DNA of 64,000 nt from Gymnopus androsaceus JB14. Lineage: Eukaryota > Basidiomycota > Agaricomycetes > Agaricales > Omphalotaceae. Shown here in pieces: positions 1-10,930 of the stretch (position 1 is its first letter; each line of letters starts with the position of its first letter). The position numbers were made by a program, and so were the translations under genes. Below the pieces are notes generated by a model that saw only the letters and a program-made list of their open reading frames with translations, was not told where the DNA came from and did not search any database. Where the stretch lies: contig ML769393.1 of assembly GCA_009733575.1 (NCBI GenBank), forward strand, positions 1 to 64,000, read 5' to 3'.

Positions 1-3000
1 ACATTATGCTTGTAAGATACAGTTGTATAGATGTACGGTATGGCTTGTGTACAAGTAGTTGAGGGAAATTTACTTGGAACATCTTTTGAACAACCACGTT
101 GACTTTTGACAACAATGATTAGACTTTTAAATCTTGTCATTGCCGGTCAACCATCACCCCGGGTGATGTCCGTCACCGTGGATGTAGTACTATGGGAGGC
201 TGGTTACTCGGCCACCCCTTAGTACCTGGCCATACGATACTGTACCTACAGCTGTCCACAGGGCTTGGGTTTGTCTAAAAGGGCTTTCATGTTGTAGAGT
301 AGTATACTACAAAGCTCCAAACAAGCGGTGGAGGTGCGTGAAAGCTCCTCGGAGTCATGATTGATCAGATACCGGCGCGAGATGCCGTAAAAAAGTGATT
401 TCCCAAGCCATTTTGAGACTGAATTGGCCGTATCCAATGCTCATCCTCGGGAGACGTGTGCACCATTCCAGCCACGGGCGATGTAGCTCTAATGATGCCT
501 CTGTGAGTAAGGCTTGGAGTTTCGTGACTATTTATTTGAACCGCTCTCGAAACTCCAGGCTCCGTGACCCTTTGCTCCCCATGTTCTCGTGAACCCCAGC
601 TGGCATAGCTTTCATCTTAACTTCTTAAGCACGAATGGCAATCCACACATACAAAGAAGAGCCAACGCTTGAAGACGAATGAGGTTTACAGGAGGGATAT
701 TATGTTTCGAGGTCGATTTGATTCGAGTTTCGGTCTGCAAATTGTTCCTTGTATCGGTCTTAGGTACCGTGGAGCAGCTGAGGCGAATGCCGAGAGTCCA
801 GTGTAGATGTTTTCTAGCGTGCCAAAAATGAGAAGAGAACTGCAACGACATGTCTCTAGGTCGAAAAAGCAGAATTTAGGAAGAAGGGAAGTAGAGATAG
901 CTTCTGCAGGTTTATCCTCTGGATCATGGATAACGCAATGTGCGTTTATCCTCAGTCTCACACTAATCAGTTTATTTGGCCCCTCTAGCTATGGAAATCT
1001 AGTTTGCTGCGATAATTTTCAACAAGCCTCCAAAACTGGATAGTGAACATTAATAGTAACGAACACATTTTTGTCTTTGTGTTTTCGCTCATCCCATCTA
1101 TGATTTTCAACAGCTTTTCCTTCATAGAGTTTGAAGACTGCGATGATGAGTTAGATTTGTGCTGGGTATGAAAACCAACCAAACAACAATCACCCCAATC
1201 AGATATAATCCAAAAGGTTTAATTTAATGCGAGGAAGGAGGTTGTCGAAGGTTCCCTCGACTACTAATTGATTCAAAGAGAAAAGCACTTGACAGTTGAC
1301 ACAGATAGTGCGCAATGAACAAGGTTTTATATTTGGAGGGAGGTTTTGAAAAGCCAACTAACGTACGACGACGCGCTGAACTAATTGAGGGGAAAGCAAA
1401 CACCAAAGCACGGGTCAAGTACACCGACTCAACAAACAACTTTGCGTATCCACGGTGAAACACCAAAGCATGGGTCAAGTACGCCGACTCAACAAACGAC
1501 TTTGCGTATCTCGGGAGCCTTTACGTCGCCGTGCAATGATACTCCAACTCTCAGGGATTCCCGCGAGTTACCTAACAAGCTTATACGACCGCTGCGCAAG
1601 TCACTCGAGTAGGCGTTTTTAACACACTCAGCGAAGAGCGGGCAAGGGGTAGAATCTGTTGGTAAAGCTAGGTAACACTCCGAGAAGCTTCCTCCCTAAA
1701 ACTAGACCAAGCCGACACTTGGGTCCAAGACCTTTCCTAATCAACAATGGGCTCGTCGAGGTGTGCACGTTAGGCTCCACCTGCGGTCCTAAGACTGATG
1801 TGACCTCTCTTCGAGATGAAAACCAGGAATGCTCGACTTAATAGCCGGGAAGTAGAATGAACAGCCTCAGTATTATCGAGGTTACAAGAAGGCCACCCAT
1901 TTCAAAGGTTGTAGAGGACGATGCAGACGCGTCTGAGCGTGTACGAATCACTACAGGTCCTAAGATAGAACTGCGTTTCAGGTATCAAGTCTAACTTTTC
2001 ATTCCGAGATAGAATAGCTACCCTTATATACTGAGCGAGATATATGAAAATAGGAAAATGAGAGAAACTGAGCGAGATAGGATGAAACAGAGTAAGTAAA
2101 ATAGAAAAAGATAAATAATGTCCATATATGCGTGTATACTATGGTTTTTGCCTCGACATTTTCCTGCCTTGTTCGTTTGTCTTCCTCGATTGGGTCGACT
2201 TTGGGATTTTGGTCCGAATCGACTCGAGTCATTTGCCTTTTTACAAGGCTCGCCAGTTCCTTTAGCAGAACAGCCCTCGGAAGTATTTCTATGTTTTTCC
2301 TTGCCAATGGGAGACTGGTTATTATCCCTAGTTCCGCGCGGTCTCGAGTCTAGATGCCTGGTAGCATATGGATCTCGGTAAAACACTGAGGCTCGGATAG
2401 AAATACTCCTTGGTCCTTCCGTGCTCTAGAAGTAGCTACAGCAAGTGGGTCATGTGGCCGCGTTGGACTGCCGCGGCTATCTGCCTGAGCACTTTCCAGC
2501 GAGCGTCAACTTTGAGGGCACCCGTTAGGGTACTTCCTCATCTCGGTCCACCTTGCTTCGTTTAATAAACTTGAGTGTCGTTTAGACTCCTCGGTGAGCT
2601 GATCGCGGAAGCGATGCCTCATTAAGACTTCGATCCCTTGGGTATATCCTTCAATGACCTAGCCTAGTATAACTGGTAGGTGGGCTCGTTTATCTGCCTC
2701 GGTCAGCAACTTGTTATCCAACAAGCTTGCCTCGCTACACCATACCACGCATAGGACTTTGATCGAGGCGCATTCACAAAGTTAAGTATGGTACCATTGC
2801 GCGTACCGTTACTCTGCAACCTCTTGGGTAGAATAGGTCCTTGGTAGATTTTAACTATCAGCTCGGGCTCACTATAGTTCTCTTATTGACCGTGTTTTGT
2901 TACCAACAGAACCTAGGATTATTGGTTCTGCACAGTTCTAGCCTTAGCCAAAAAATTGGCGTATCAGCGAACCACTTAAGGTAATGGTAAGGAATGATTG

Positions 3001-3876
3001 CATTTCATTCTTCTTCACCCCCCGAGTTAGTCAAGTTCAATCTTCATGTAAATTATAGCAGTGAGCAAACCGGCAACCATCGAGAAGAAGATCGAGATCG
3101 ACTCAATCTGGGTCCTCTAACTTCCCGACTCCACCCCTTCCTTTAATTAAATTTCTTTCGGTAGACTTTTTACCAAATCTGAAGACTCTACGGAATCTTG
3201 ACAATTTGGCCTAGCTGTCAAAGCTGCTCTGATCGTGAGCGCTCAAGATCCCTGGTCAGCCCTCAGGCTTTTCGTCGACACTCTCGCAGGCCGCATCCAC
3301 ATTGAATGGAATAGCATCATATTATTCCTAAACAACTAGTAGTCCTTTCCCTCCACCAGCTCAACAATATCAAACTCCCATCCTGATGCAGAGTATCCGG
3401 GTCAGTCGTACGCGTATTCAGTCAGAACTCATGATTGTCGAATTCCAGATCTGTATCTGTTAACCTTGGGACCTTACAGCAAGGGTGAGTCAGCTGATAC
3501 TACCATCACCAGCATTGAATCTTGCTGGCAGAGAATCTTGATACTAGTTCTAGTACAAGGATACTGCTTGATCAATTGTATTGGATGGGATGGTGGTGTT
3601 GTGATGACTCGGCAAGTGAGCGGCGAGCCTTGAAAGCTTGAACAATTGAATTCATCATACCATGGAGGGAGATATCAGCCTATCAGGGATGTGGAGATTG
3701 AGAGGTGAAGATGGAGGAGTTCAGAATCAGAGTTGGAGAGATGTAGAAATGCCTCTTGATTGGGTGCTGGAGTGCAGTATTGATTCAGAAGATTGGTTAG
3801 TTAGAGTCTTGTTGAAAAGCTGAGAGAACTTGGGATCATTGAAGGGATGATGGTAGGTATCACATTACTTATAGGG
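1..3876. other. Gene-poor left region, possible decayed retroelement
   Basis: No open frame here has the look of a conserved gene. On the minus strand between about 2720 and 2000, charged residue-rich reading frames continue across several stops and frame changes. This could be the relic of a retroelement gag-type frame, but I see no reverse transcriptase, protease or integrase motif that would prove it. A plus-strand stretch near 1660-1760 contains a short Arg/Pro-rich piece faintly like the end of a gypsy integrase; I give it little weight. No paired long terminal repeats were recognised. Confidence 0.25.
1391..1510. repeat. 60-bp tandem duplication (two copies)
   Basis: Two adjacent copies of a 60-bp unit. 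The block beginning CACCAAAGCA occurs at 1401 and again at 1461, followed in both by GGGTCAAGTAC, CCGACTCAACAAAC and ACTTTGCGTATC. The copies differ at only a few positions, so the duplication looks recent. No function is suggested. Confidence 0.8.
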
Positions 3877-4153
3877 CATCAGCAAAACCTGTATCGGCTG
3901 GGACCCGCTGGTAGCACTGGCTAGCACTGGCTAGCACTGGCTAGCACTGGCTAGCACTGGCTAGCACTGGCTAGCACTGGCTAGCACTGGCTAGCACTGG
4001 CTAGCACTGGCTAGCACTGGCTAGCACTGGCTAGCACTGGCTAGCACTGGTAGCACTGGCTAGCACTGGCCGGCACTAGCCGGCACATCCCAGTGCCGGC
4101 AAGCGCTTGACAGCACTTCCAGAGAGTCCCAGTCAATACAGGTTTTGCTGATG
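3877..4153. mobile_element. CATCAGC-family TIR element E1 with decamer array
   Basis: A 277-bp element bounded by inverted repeats: CATCAGCAAAACCTGTA at the left and its exact complement at the right. GGG lies directly outside both ends (3874-3876 and 4154-4156), a possible 3-bp target duplication. The inside is almost entirely a 10-bp tandem repeat plus GC-rich words such as GCCGGCACTGG. It has no coding capacity, so it is a non-autonomous element or MITE. Six related elements or ends occur in the window. The transposase superfamily is unknown. Confidence 0.8.
3911..4080. repeat. Tandem array of CTAGCACTGG (10-bp unit)
   Basis: Thirteen perfect consecutive copies of CTAGCACTGG run from 3921 to 4050, preceded by one variant copy (3911-3920) and followed by three shorter or degenerate copies. 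The array forms the body of element E1. The unit shares the CACTGG word with non-tandem parts of related elements at 55-57 kb, so the array probably grew from a word already present in the family by slippage. Confidence 0.95.
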
Positions 4154-4269
4154 GGGCTAAGGATTCTGCATCCAGAAATGGGAATAACCAACAGTATAAA
4201 TTAAGCCCGTTGTAAGCAGAAGGCACTGTACTACCCATCATATCACTTACTAGTACGACATCATCTGCA

Positions 4270-5178
4270 TCAGCAAAACCTGGGTGTACTGGACAGAGCT
4301 GGACAGCTCTGTCCAGCACTCATAGCACCCATAGCACCCATAGCAAGGTCCCCATCTGTCCAGAGCTATGGACTGCTATGGGTTGCTATAAGTTGCTATG
4401 GATTTCAGGTGAATGTCATCTGTCAGGGCAGGGATTCAATTCAAAACTGAATACATGACCACTTTTGGAATTGATTCTCTCAATTAGTTGCGAGACCATA
4501 ATAATTATAATAAAATCATATAATATTGTCATGGTCATTGTAGTAGATGTCACAGTAGCGATTCGGAAAGTACAGTGTAAATAAAACTATAGTACTGTAA
4601 ATACTAGATGGCAACACTACTGAAACTTAATTAGATATATCAAACAAAGTTGAGGGGTGCAACTTACCAATGATGTCTAAACCAAAGCGACTTGGAGCTT
4701 TGACTTGGAAAAAAAAGGAAGCTGGGGAAGGAAGGAAGGAAGGGAAGGAAGTTACAACATTGACGCATCGATGCTACAGTGGCGGCGCTTTGGAATGGAA
4801 CAGGGGTATATAAAAATGCACCCATCTCCGGCCAATCACCACATATGGTAATTATCTAAGTGGTGGATTTTGGTGGGATAGGCACCTAATTCATACCCAC
4901 AATTTGGCTGGAGCATAGAGGTGCAGTAAGCACAAAAAATCGCATATTTTGCCAACCTCTGTTCCATTCCGAAGCGCCGCCACTGTATATAGCATTAGCG
5001 GGAGAGACTGACAGCTGTCAAGATGTTGACAGCTAGGTCAAGCACTCGGTTATCTCCCAGGAGCTCATAGTAGCTCATAGCAAGCCATAGCATTTCATAG
5101 CAGCCATAGTGCTATGACCTGCTATGGCTTGCTATAGATTGCTATGGCCTCTATGGCATTGCCCAGGTTTTGCTGATG
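4270..5178. mobile_element. CATCAGC-family TIR element E2 (with nested element)
   Basis: Left end CATCAGCAAAACCTGGG at 4270; right end is its complement, ending at 5178. Next to the ends lie many copies of CATAGCA/TGCTATG words in both orientations, giving strong hairpin potential. The block CCATAGCAAGGTCCC is shared with element E3 at 20.1 kb. A second, unrelated TA-flanked element sits inside at 4777-4985, and the AT-rich middle has no open frame of note. No clear target duplication is visible. Confidence 0.7.
4777..4985. mobile_element. TA-flanked MITE (Tc1/mariner-like, Stowaway type)
   Basis: A 209-bp element starting CAGTGGCGGCGCTT and ending in the complement. The inverted repeats are about 25 bp with one mismatch (left TTTGGAATGGAAC, right complement TTCGGAATGGAAC). 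TA flanks both sides (4775-4776 and 4986-4987). TA duplication plus a CAGT start is the usual signature of Tc1/mariner-derived MITEs. It is inserted within E2, so it arrived later. Confidence 0.85.
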
Positions 5179-5811
5179 TTATCACACATGTTGTTTTAGG
5201 ACACATCAATCAACCCACACAATATTGCTCAACAAGAAAACACAAGTGCAAGCAATCCTTCTACTTATGGTTGAGTCTGGTGCAATTTTGGGTGTGGTAC
5301 AGGTTTGTGATTTTCTCAATTATAATGAAAGATACAAACCTTTCTTTGAAAGCTGTCATTTATTATTATTATTCAAGTGCTTGACCTTCATGCAGCTCCT
5401 GGTTCACCCACTGCAAATGTCAACGCCTTTCTTGGTGTATTACATATATTCAGTGCTGTAAGTCTGACTCTATTCTAACATCCAGTTTGACATGGATTAT
5501 TCAATCTGTTTTCTTTGATCTATAGGCCCTGAATCCAGTTGCTCTTGTCATCCTGATTCAAACAGGAAGCACCTATGAGCACAGTTTTCATTTGGAAGAT
5601 GTCCATCCCTAGAAATTAATTCAGCCCCAAGTGTCAGCTAAAAAATCAACCTTGTAAAAGTTTGTTAGGCCAAGGAGCTTGTGCTTTGCTTTTGTTATAC
5701 CACAGGCAGGTTCAATCAGTACAACCTCATCTGCAGCTTGTGCCATCTTTTGTAATTTATTACTCTGTTCTTACCTGTCTAAAAAATCTGGTTGAGGAGT
5801 ACATAGTACTA
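5179..5811. other. Non-coding stretch between elements
   Basis: AT-rich sequence between element E2 and the foldback element. Short frames exist but none shows domain features, splice structure or coding bias that I can support. Confidence 0.5.
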
Positions 5812-6209
5812 GACATGGGCACAAATGTTTAGGCAAATGTTAGTTGTTTCATCAAATAGCCACTGAAATTCTGGTCAGAACAAGTCTACATAGCATGCAA
5901 TTTGGTAGAGAAATGGTTGAGCTACATCTTCATCAACTTTTGACTGCATTTTGACCATTGCCCCATGCCCTAGTGGCCAAAATAGGCTCAAAAACCTCAA
6001 ATGCATTTGACATTTGCATTTTGGCATTCTGAAGGGCTACTTTGTGGCAAGAGCTTGGGGAAATGGTTCAAATGTGGTCAAAACTTGATGGGGATGTAAC
6101 TCAACCATTTCTTCATGAAATTACATAATTTTTGGACTTATTCTGACCAGAATTGCAGTGGCTATTCATCAAACAAGCAAACATTCACAAATACATTTGT
6201 GCCCATGTC
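5812..6209. mobile_element. Foldback (near-palindromic) TA-flanked MITE
   Basis: A 398-bp element beginning GACATGGGCACAAATG and ending with its complement, flanked by TA (5810-5811 and 6210-6211). The inverted repeat is not restricted to the ends: ATAGCCACTG, TTCTGGTCAGAA, GAAATGGTTGAG and CAAATGCATTTG each reappear inverted in the other half, so almost the whole element folds into one imperfect hairpin. It encodes nothing. TA duplication suggests a Tc1/mariner-type donor. Confidence 0.85.
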
Positions 6210-6211
6210 TA

Positions 6212-7492
6212 GTACATACTTGAAATTTATTTTCATTTTGGTAATTGATACATTCATATCTTAATCTGAAAGCTTGAGCTGCCAATATGCTTGGGTTTTT
6301 ATTTTGGACTTGGCTGCTCGGTGAGCTGGTCTCATAGTACTAATTTCCTTCATAGTGTCAACATGACGAGATTAAGAGACACATGTCTATAATAATTGTG
6401 CCAAGTTCGTGTTTGTTAGTTCGTCGACGCAGAGGTAGTCTCCCCTAGGCAGAACACGATACTTTACTGACGATCTGTACAATGTGTATTGTGTGTAGTC
6501 GACGCAGTTTTGGAAACAGCTCCTCCTCCCACCGGGTAAATAACATTGCTGCATGCTCGGCTGATTTCCTCGAGAAGACTACATCTCGAATGTAGTCCTC
6601 CGCCGACCAGGCCTAGAGAAACGGAAGTCGGTGAGTCATAACCATTATTTTAACGAGCAAGGTAAGCGGGTGAATCACGGAGAAACCTAGGGAAATGGTG
6701 GCTTTGTTTCTTCCAGGTCGCGAAATTTGTTGTCAATGTTTGAACGTTTAGGGGATTACTTGGGGATGACACTGAAACGTGAGATATGAACATCCAGAAA
6801 GATTTGGAAAAACCTGGCAAATAATTGCAGCAGCTCCTCCTCCCACCGCTAACCCTTAACAGCGCGGAGAATAGCTATGTATGAACCAAGGCGTCATTAA
6901 CAATGAAGATGATAACATTGCACAAAAACAGGCCATTGCGAGTAATATATAGGAGGAAATCATTGCGTAAAACATCAAAGGAAAAAGAGCAGAAAGTGCG
7001 AACGTACTATGATAGTTCTTAGGAGAATGGGTCAGACAAGGTCGAGTCAGAGTGAAAAGAAATATAATAAAAAGAGGCACGAGAAGATACGACAAGGGAG
7101 AGGATATAAAGGTCGGACCGAGTTAGGTATGTGGTCAATAGCGAAAATGAAGATAAAGATCCCTGAATGAGGAAGGGAGAGAGGTATGGTAGAGGTAGCG
7201 TTACGGAAATTGCAACGATGAATGAATGTACGAACCACCAACACCACTATCGACGACGAGGACAACAGGAATCCATTGCGTCATATATAAAACTACGCCC
7301 AAAAGCTTCCATTACTCCATCATAGCATAAAAGAAAACAGAATCATACATCCTTCAAAACTCATCCTCTGAACCAGGATCTCTCTTCTCTCAATTCCGTC
7401 AATAACAGCACCCCACGACAGAGCCACCCGCTCATTCCCTCCAGCGCTCTTCCGGATAGCGTACGTTTATGTAAAGCACCAACGGAGGGCGC
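6212..7492. other. Intergenic region downstream of rho1
   Basis: No supported gene. The motif AGCTCCTCCTCCCACCG occurs twice in the same orientation (about 6525 and 6834), which may mark a short dispersed repeat. The last part (about 7270-7492) is probably the 3' untranslated region of the minus-strand rho1 gene. Confidence 0.45.
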
Positions 7493-8639
7493 TTAGAAGA
7501 CAACACACTTGCCCTTCTTCTTGCCTGGGCGGGAAAGCAGTGCAGCACGGGTGGCATATTGGAAGACTTCACGAACACCTTCGCCAGACTTGGCTGAGCA
7601 TTCGAGGTAGTGCTTAGCATTTATCTTCTGTGCGACAGCCATACCCTGCAGAGAATGAAAATCATGAGTAAACAGTTTCTTGTGAGTACAAGGAAGGTGG
7701 AAGAAGGAAAGGTACGGAGAACGGGAATTGGCAAATTCGAACAAGCTCACCTCCTCAGGCGTTACCGGCCTTTGGCTCGTCTTTCTGAGCTCCTCGATGA
7801 CTCTTGGGTCCCGACGAAGATCCTTTTTGCAGCCAACAAGGATGATGGGCAGATTGGGGCAGAAATGCATGACCTCAGAAATCCACTGTTGGCGGGTAAG
7901 GAAGAAAATTAGTTCCCGAAGGTTGATAGACGAGAAAGCGGCTGACTTTTTCTTGTACGTTGTCAAGGGAGTCTGGACTGTCGACAGCGAAGCAGATTAA
8001 GATAACATGGGAATCTGGGTATGAAAGGGGCCTGAGACGGTCGTAGTCTTCCTGACCGGCTGTATCCCATAGGGCCAGCTCGACGTGCTTGCCGTCTACT
8101 TCAACGTCGGCGACGTAGTTCTCGAAGACGGTGGGTACGTAGACCTATTAATTAAACGAAAAATAAACATGTTAGGAACGACAAGCGCTCATGTTGGGGA
8201 ACAAGAGGGCTTGCGTGCACAATGTAGCAGAGCAGAAAACTGAAGCAATCACCTCAGGGAAAGTTCCTTTCGAAAACACAATCAAAAGACAAGTCTGCAC
8301 AGCGGTGGTTGTCCGTCACAAGTTGGTAGTGTGAGGTTGACATTTTCAATGGCAATGAGCGATACCAAAGCGTAATGCCGTCAAAATAGTATTAGGAATG
8401 TCAAGGGAGGGAAATTCAAGCATGGCCGCCCGTTGGAGAGGTGCAGAAGAATCGTCGTTTTCGCCAACGCAGACGCATTGCGAAGATGTTGAAAGAGAAT
8501 TTGGGAAAAGATAGACAAAAGGGGGAGGACAGAACAAACATTAGTCTGTGATTCGCATGGTTTCATAAAGGAAATGAAAACGAACCTTTCCGCAAGCACC
8601 ATCCCCAACGATAACGAGTTTCCTCCTAATTTCAGACAT
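7493..8639 (-). CDS. rho1: Rho1-type small GTPase
   Basis: Membrane-anchored Rho GTPase. In fungi Rho1 activates beta-1,3-glucan synthase and the protein kinase C cell-integrity pathway. Five exons read from high to low coordinates: 8639-8586, 8294-8253, 8144-7947, 7885-7751, 7645-7493, joining in frame to 193 residues, the usual Rho1 length. Visible motifs are the P-loop GDGACGKT (split by intron 1), effector loop [24 protein letters not shown], the base-recognition and Rho insert region [10 protein letters not shown], and [10 protein letters not shown]. It ends in a Lys-rich stretch and the CAAX box CVVF, so it should be prenylated. The start is set by the conserved [14 protein letters not shown]-terminus. 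No frame problem is seen. Confidence 0.95.
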
Positions 8640-9003
8640 CTTCTCAAAAAGAGAGCTATATGGAAGAAAACGTAAAAAAGAACAGGCGTAAGAAAAATTT
8701 AGTGGAGAAAGGAAACAAGTCAGACGATGGAGGTTGTAGTTGAGTTGCGCTGGTTTGTCGACGCACAACCCTTTGAGGCTGTTCTGTGACCCGGAGTCAC
8801 AGCGGCAAAATGCCGAGGTCACACGGCTGACTCATATTGAATTTTTTAAATTTCCAGTTTCTTCCTCTTTTCGTTGAATTTTATGGCCTGCGCTCACCAT
8901 TAATTCAAGACAAGATATTTCTCTCTAGAAGGCCTGCAAATCCCTGGCCCTTTGCATGATTTTTTAAACTTGGGAATCCTATCCTTTCGGCACGTTGGTT
9001 GAC
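8640..9003. promoter_or_regulatory. Probable rho1 upstream region
   Basis: Non-coding. It contains a short dyad around 8790-8815 (GTGACCC...GTCACA words on either side of GGCAAAATGCC). The region separates rho1 (minus) from the next plus-strand gene candidate, so it may serve both. No promoter element can be assigned with confidence. Confidence 0.3.
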
Positions 9004-9950
9004 ATGACGAACGGAAGCATTGACGAAACCCCTCAACTCTGTCGGTACAGGTCAAATTCGCTCTCCAATTCTGGATTATCCATCTGCAATGTGCATCCTA
9101 CAGCTTTTGAGTCATTCCTATCTCATCAAAATATTCTTCCCGGACTTTGATATGAGACCACTGAAATATCTCAGACGATCTTTGGTTACCTTGCGCATGC
9201 ACGCACCATGGCCCACAATTTTGAACTTACCAGCGGGCTCGGATGTGTCGACCAAAATCACTCAAAAAATCTGTCATCAGGATCTATCGACATGAATGAT
9301 ATCTTCTAGGAGATCCAGCTCAGGATCATGGAATGGTTCTACTGCCCACTGGCTGCTTGGCATGCAAAGTAATTATTCACCGACATCATCTGTTCTTCCT
9401 ACTTATTGCTACTTAGCATTGGACGTAAATGCTGATCAATCGAGTTTGGCAGAAACGGCAAGGGCCCAAGAACAAGCGAATAATTTGTCCTTGAAGTTGA
9501 CTAAACCTCACGCTCCAATCCCTGACGGAAGAAATCATGTTCCGAACGGAATGCGAGCCTCACTACTAACTATGGAAACAGAGATAGTAGTCTTGAGACA
9601 AGAAATAAAATGTTTTAGATGGGAGGATGTATCAGTTGGTATCCGGAGATGAAGTGCATGACTACTGAACATTGGTTTCTGCAGGCTCGACTGAACGTGG
9701 ACGCTTGAATATGACGCGCTTCTTCACGCCTCAAATGCACAGTATACTCCTCAAATCGAATTATTTCTTCAACAAACTACAGTCCAACGTAGGCTTCGGA
9801 GACGTCAATAATTCGCATGACATGCCAGAATCCTATTCGCGTCTACGACTTTCTCTTCATACAAGTCCGAAGAGCTAGTTTTTTCGACACTGGCGGGAGG
9901 AGTAATGTATATAGACACGGGAGCTCACCGTGTCTAGTCTTGCGCTGAAG
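9004..9950 (+). CDS. Possible unknown gene, frames broken
   Basis: Several adjacent pieces read like protein but sit in different frames: near 9004-9045 (starting MTNGSIDE), 9150-9300 (ending SGSIDMNDI), 9300-9370 (EIQLRIMEWFYCPLAAW), 9420-9510 (AETARAQEQANNLSLKLT) and 9690-9800 (YDALLHASNAQYTPQIELFL). Plausible intron borders (TTCTAG, TACTTAG, TTCTGCAG) lie between some of them. The simplest reading is one multi-exon gene of unknown function carrying one-base shifts; a pseudogene is equally possible. I do not recognise a family and give no function. Confidence 0.35.
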
Positions 9951-10930
9951 AATCCTTTGAAGAGAGCTTGGCTATCTTGAGATGGTGCATTTTATTTCTT
10001 CGTTCCCTTTGCTACTGCGTAGTACACCCTTGATTATGCACATGCAGCACAATACGCTGTCTCGAAAAGAAAATCCAATGGTACGCTGTCATGTCGCTCT
10101 TCTGTATTCATTATTGACTTTTCTGCACTTGGGCACAGGCTTGCTAATTTAGACTCAAGTCATATGTTGTCTGACTACGGTAAAATCTGCTAAAATATAC
10201 GAATGAATTCAAAGATCATTCACCAAAGAAGGAAGGCCGACTGCATGTAGCCTTGCTCGTGAGAGGCTCCGAGTCCGCTACCAACTCGATTTCCGCCGCG
10301 TGCGTCCCGTTCTTTTCAGCTACTGTATAAGTAAGTATCTGGGTAATTGTGATATGGTGTGATGGAATAATTCGGAGACCGGAGCTGCACTGTACTACCC
10401 AGCATTCCCGAAGTGTCTCGAATAGAGTGGCGCTGTAAAGGAGGCCGGGCATAAATAACTTGTGCGGGTCAAGTTCGCCGTGCAACCTTTAGCAGTGCTT
10501 CTTCTGCGTTGTACTGCACGTTGGTATCGGTTTTGGCACTAGCACATATTTGAATCGGTAAATTTGCACCGCATGAGAAGAGAACCATGGACATAGGAGG
10601 GAACTTCATCAAGCTTCATGCAAGTTCCGTATGGCCGCAAACGAGTTCTGTATTCTGAGAGTATTATCCGGAGATTTGAAGAGAGAAAGAGAGCATATGT
10701 ATATGCTATGTATTTGCTCCGTGAGTTCGTGAGCTCAATTGTACTGAGAAAAAAACATTGAAAATGATGGGTCACGATCGGAGTTGTCCGGCATCCGTCC
10801 CACGTTAGGTTGACGACAGTTTGCACTTTCAATTTGCTTCCTAAGCCTTCCTTCCTCCCTCTCTAACATTACGCCCTTGGACGTTGTTGCGCCTGCTGCC
10901 AGGCTGCAGCGTTAATTATCTTTTTCCACC
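9951..10930. other. Intergenic region upstream of chitin synthase
   Basis: No supported gene. A perfect 8-bp stem (AGACACGG/CCGTGTCT, about 9917-9939) near the end of the preceding candidate could be a hairpin. The last part, with pyrimidine-rich runs near 10850-10930, is the probable promoter and 5' leader of the chitin synthase gene. Confidence 0.4.

Noticed and set aside
1659..1841. Gypsy integrase C-terminal fragment
   Set aside because: The similarity is limited to a dozen Arg/Pro/Leu-rich residues without any other retroelement motif nearby.
3911..4080. CRISPR array
   Set aside because: The repeat is contiguous with no spacers, and the host is a eukaryote.
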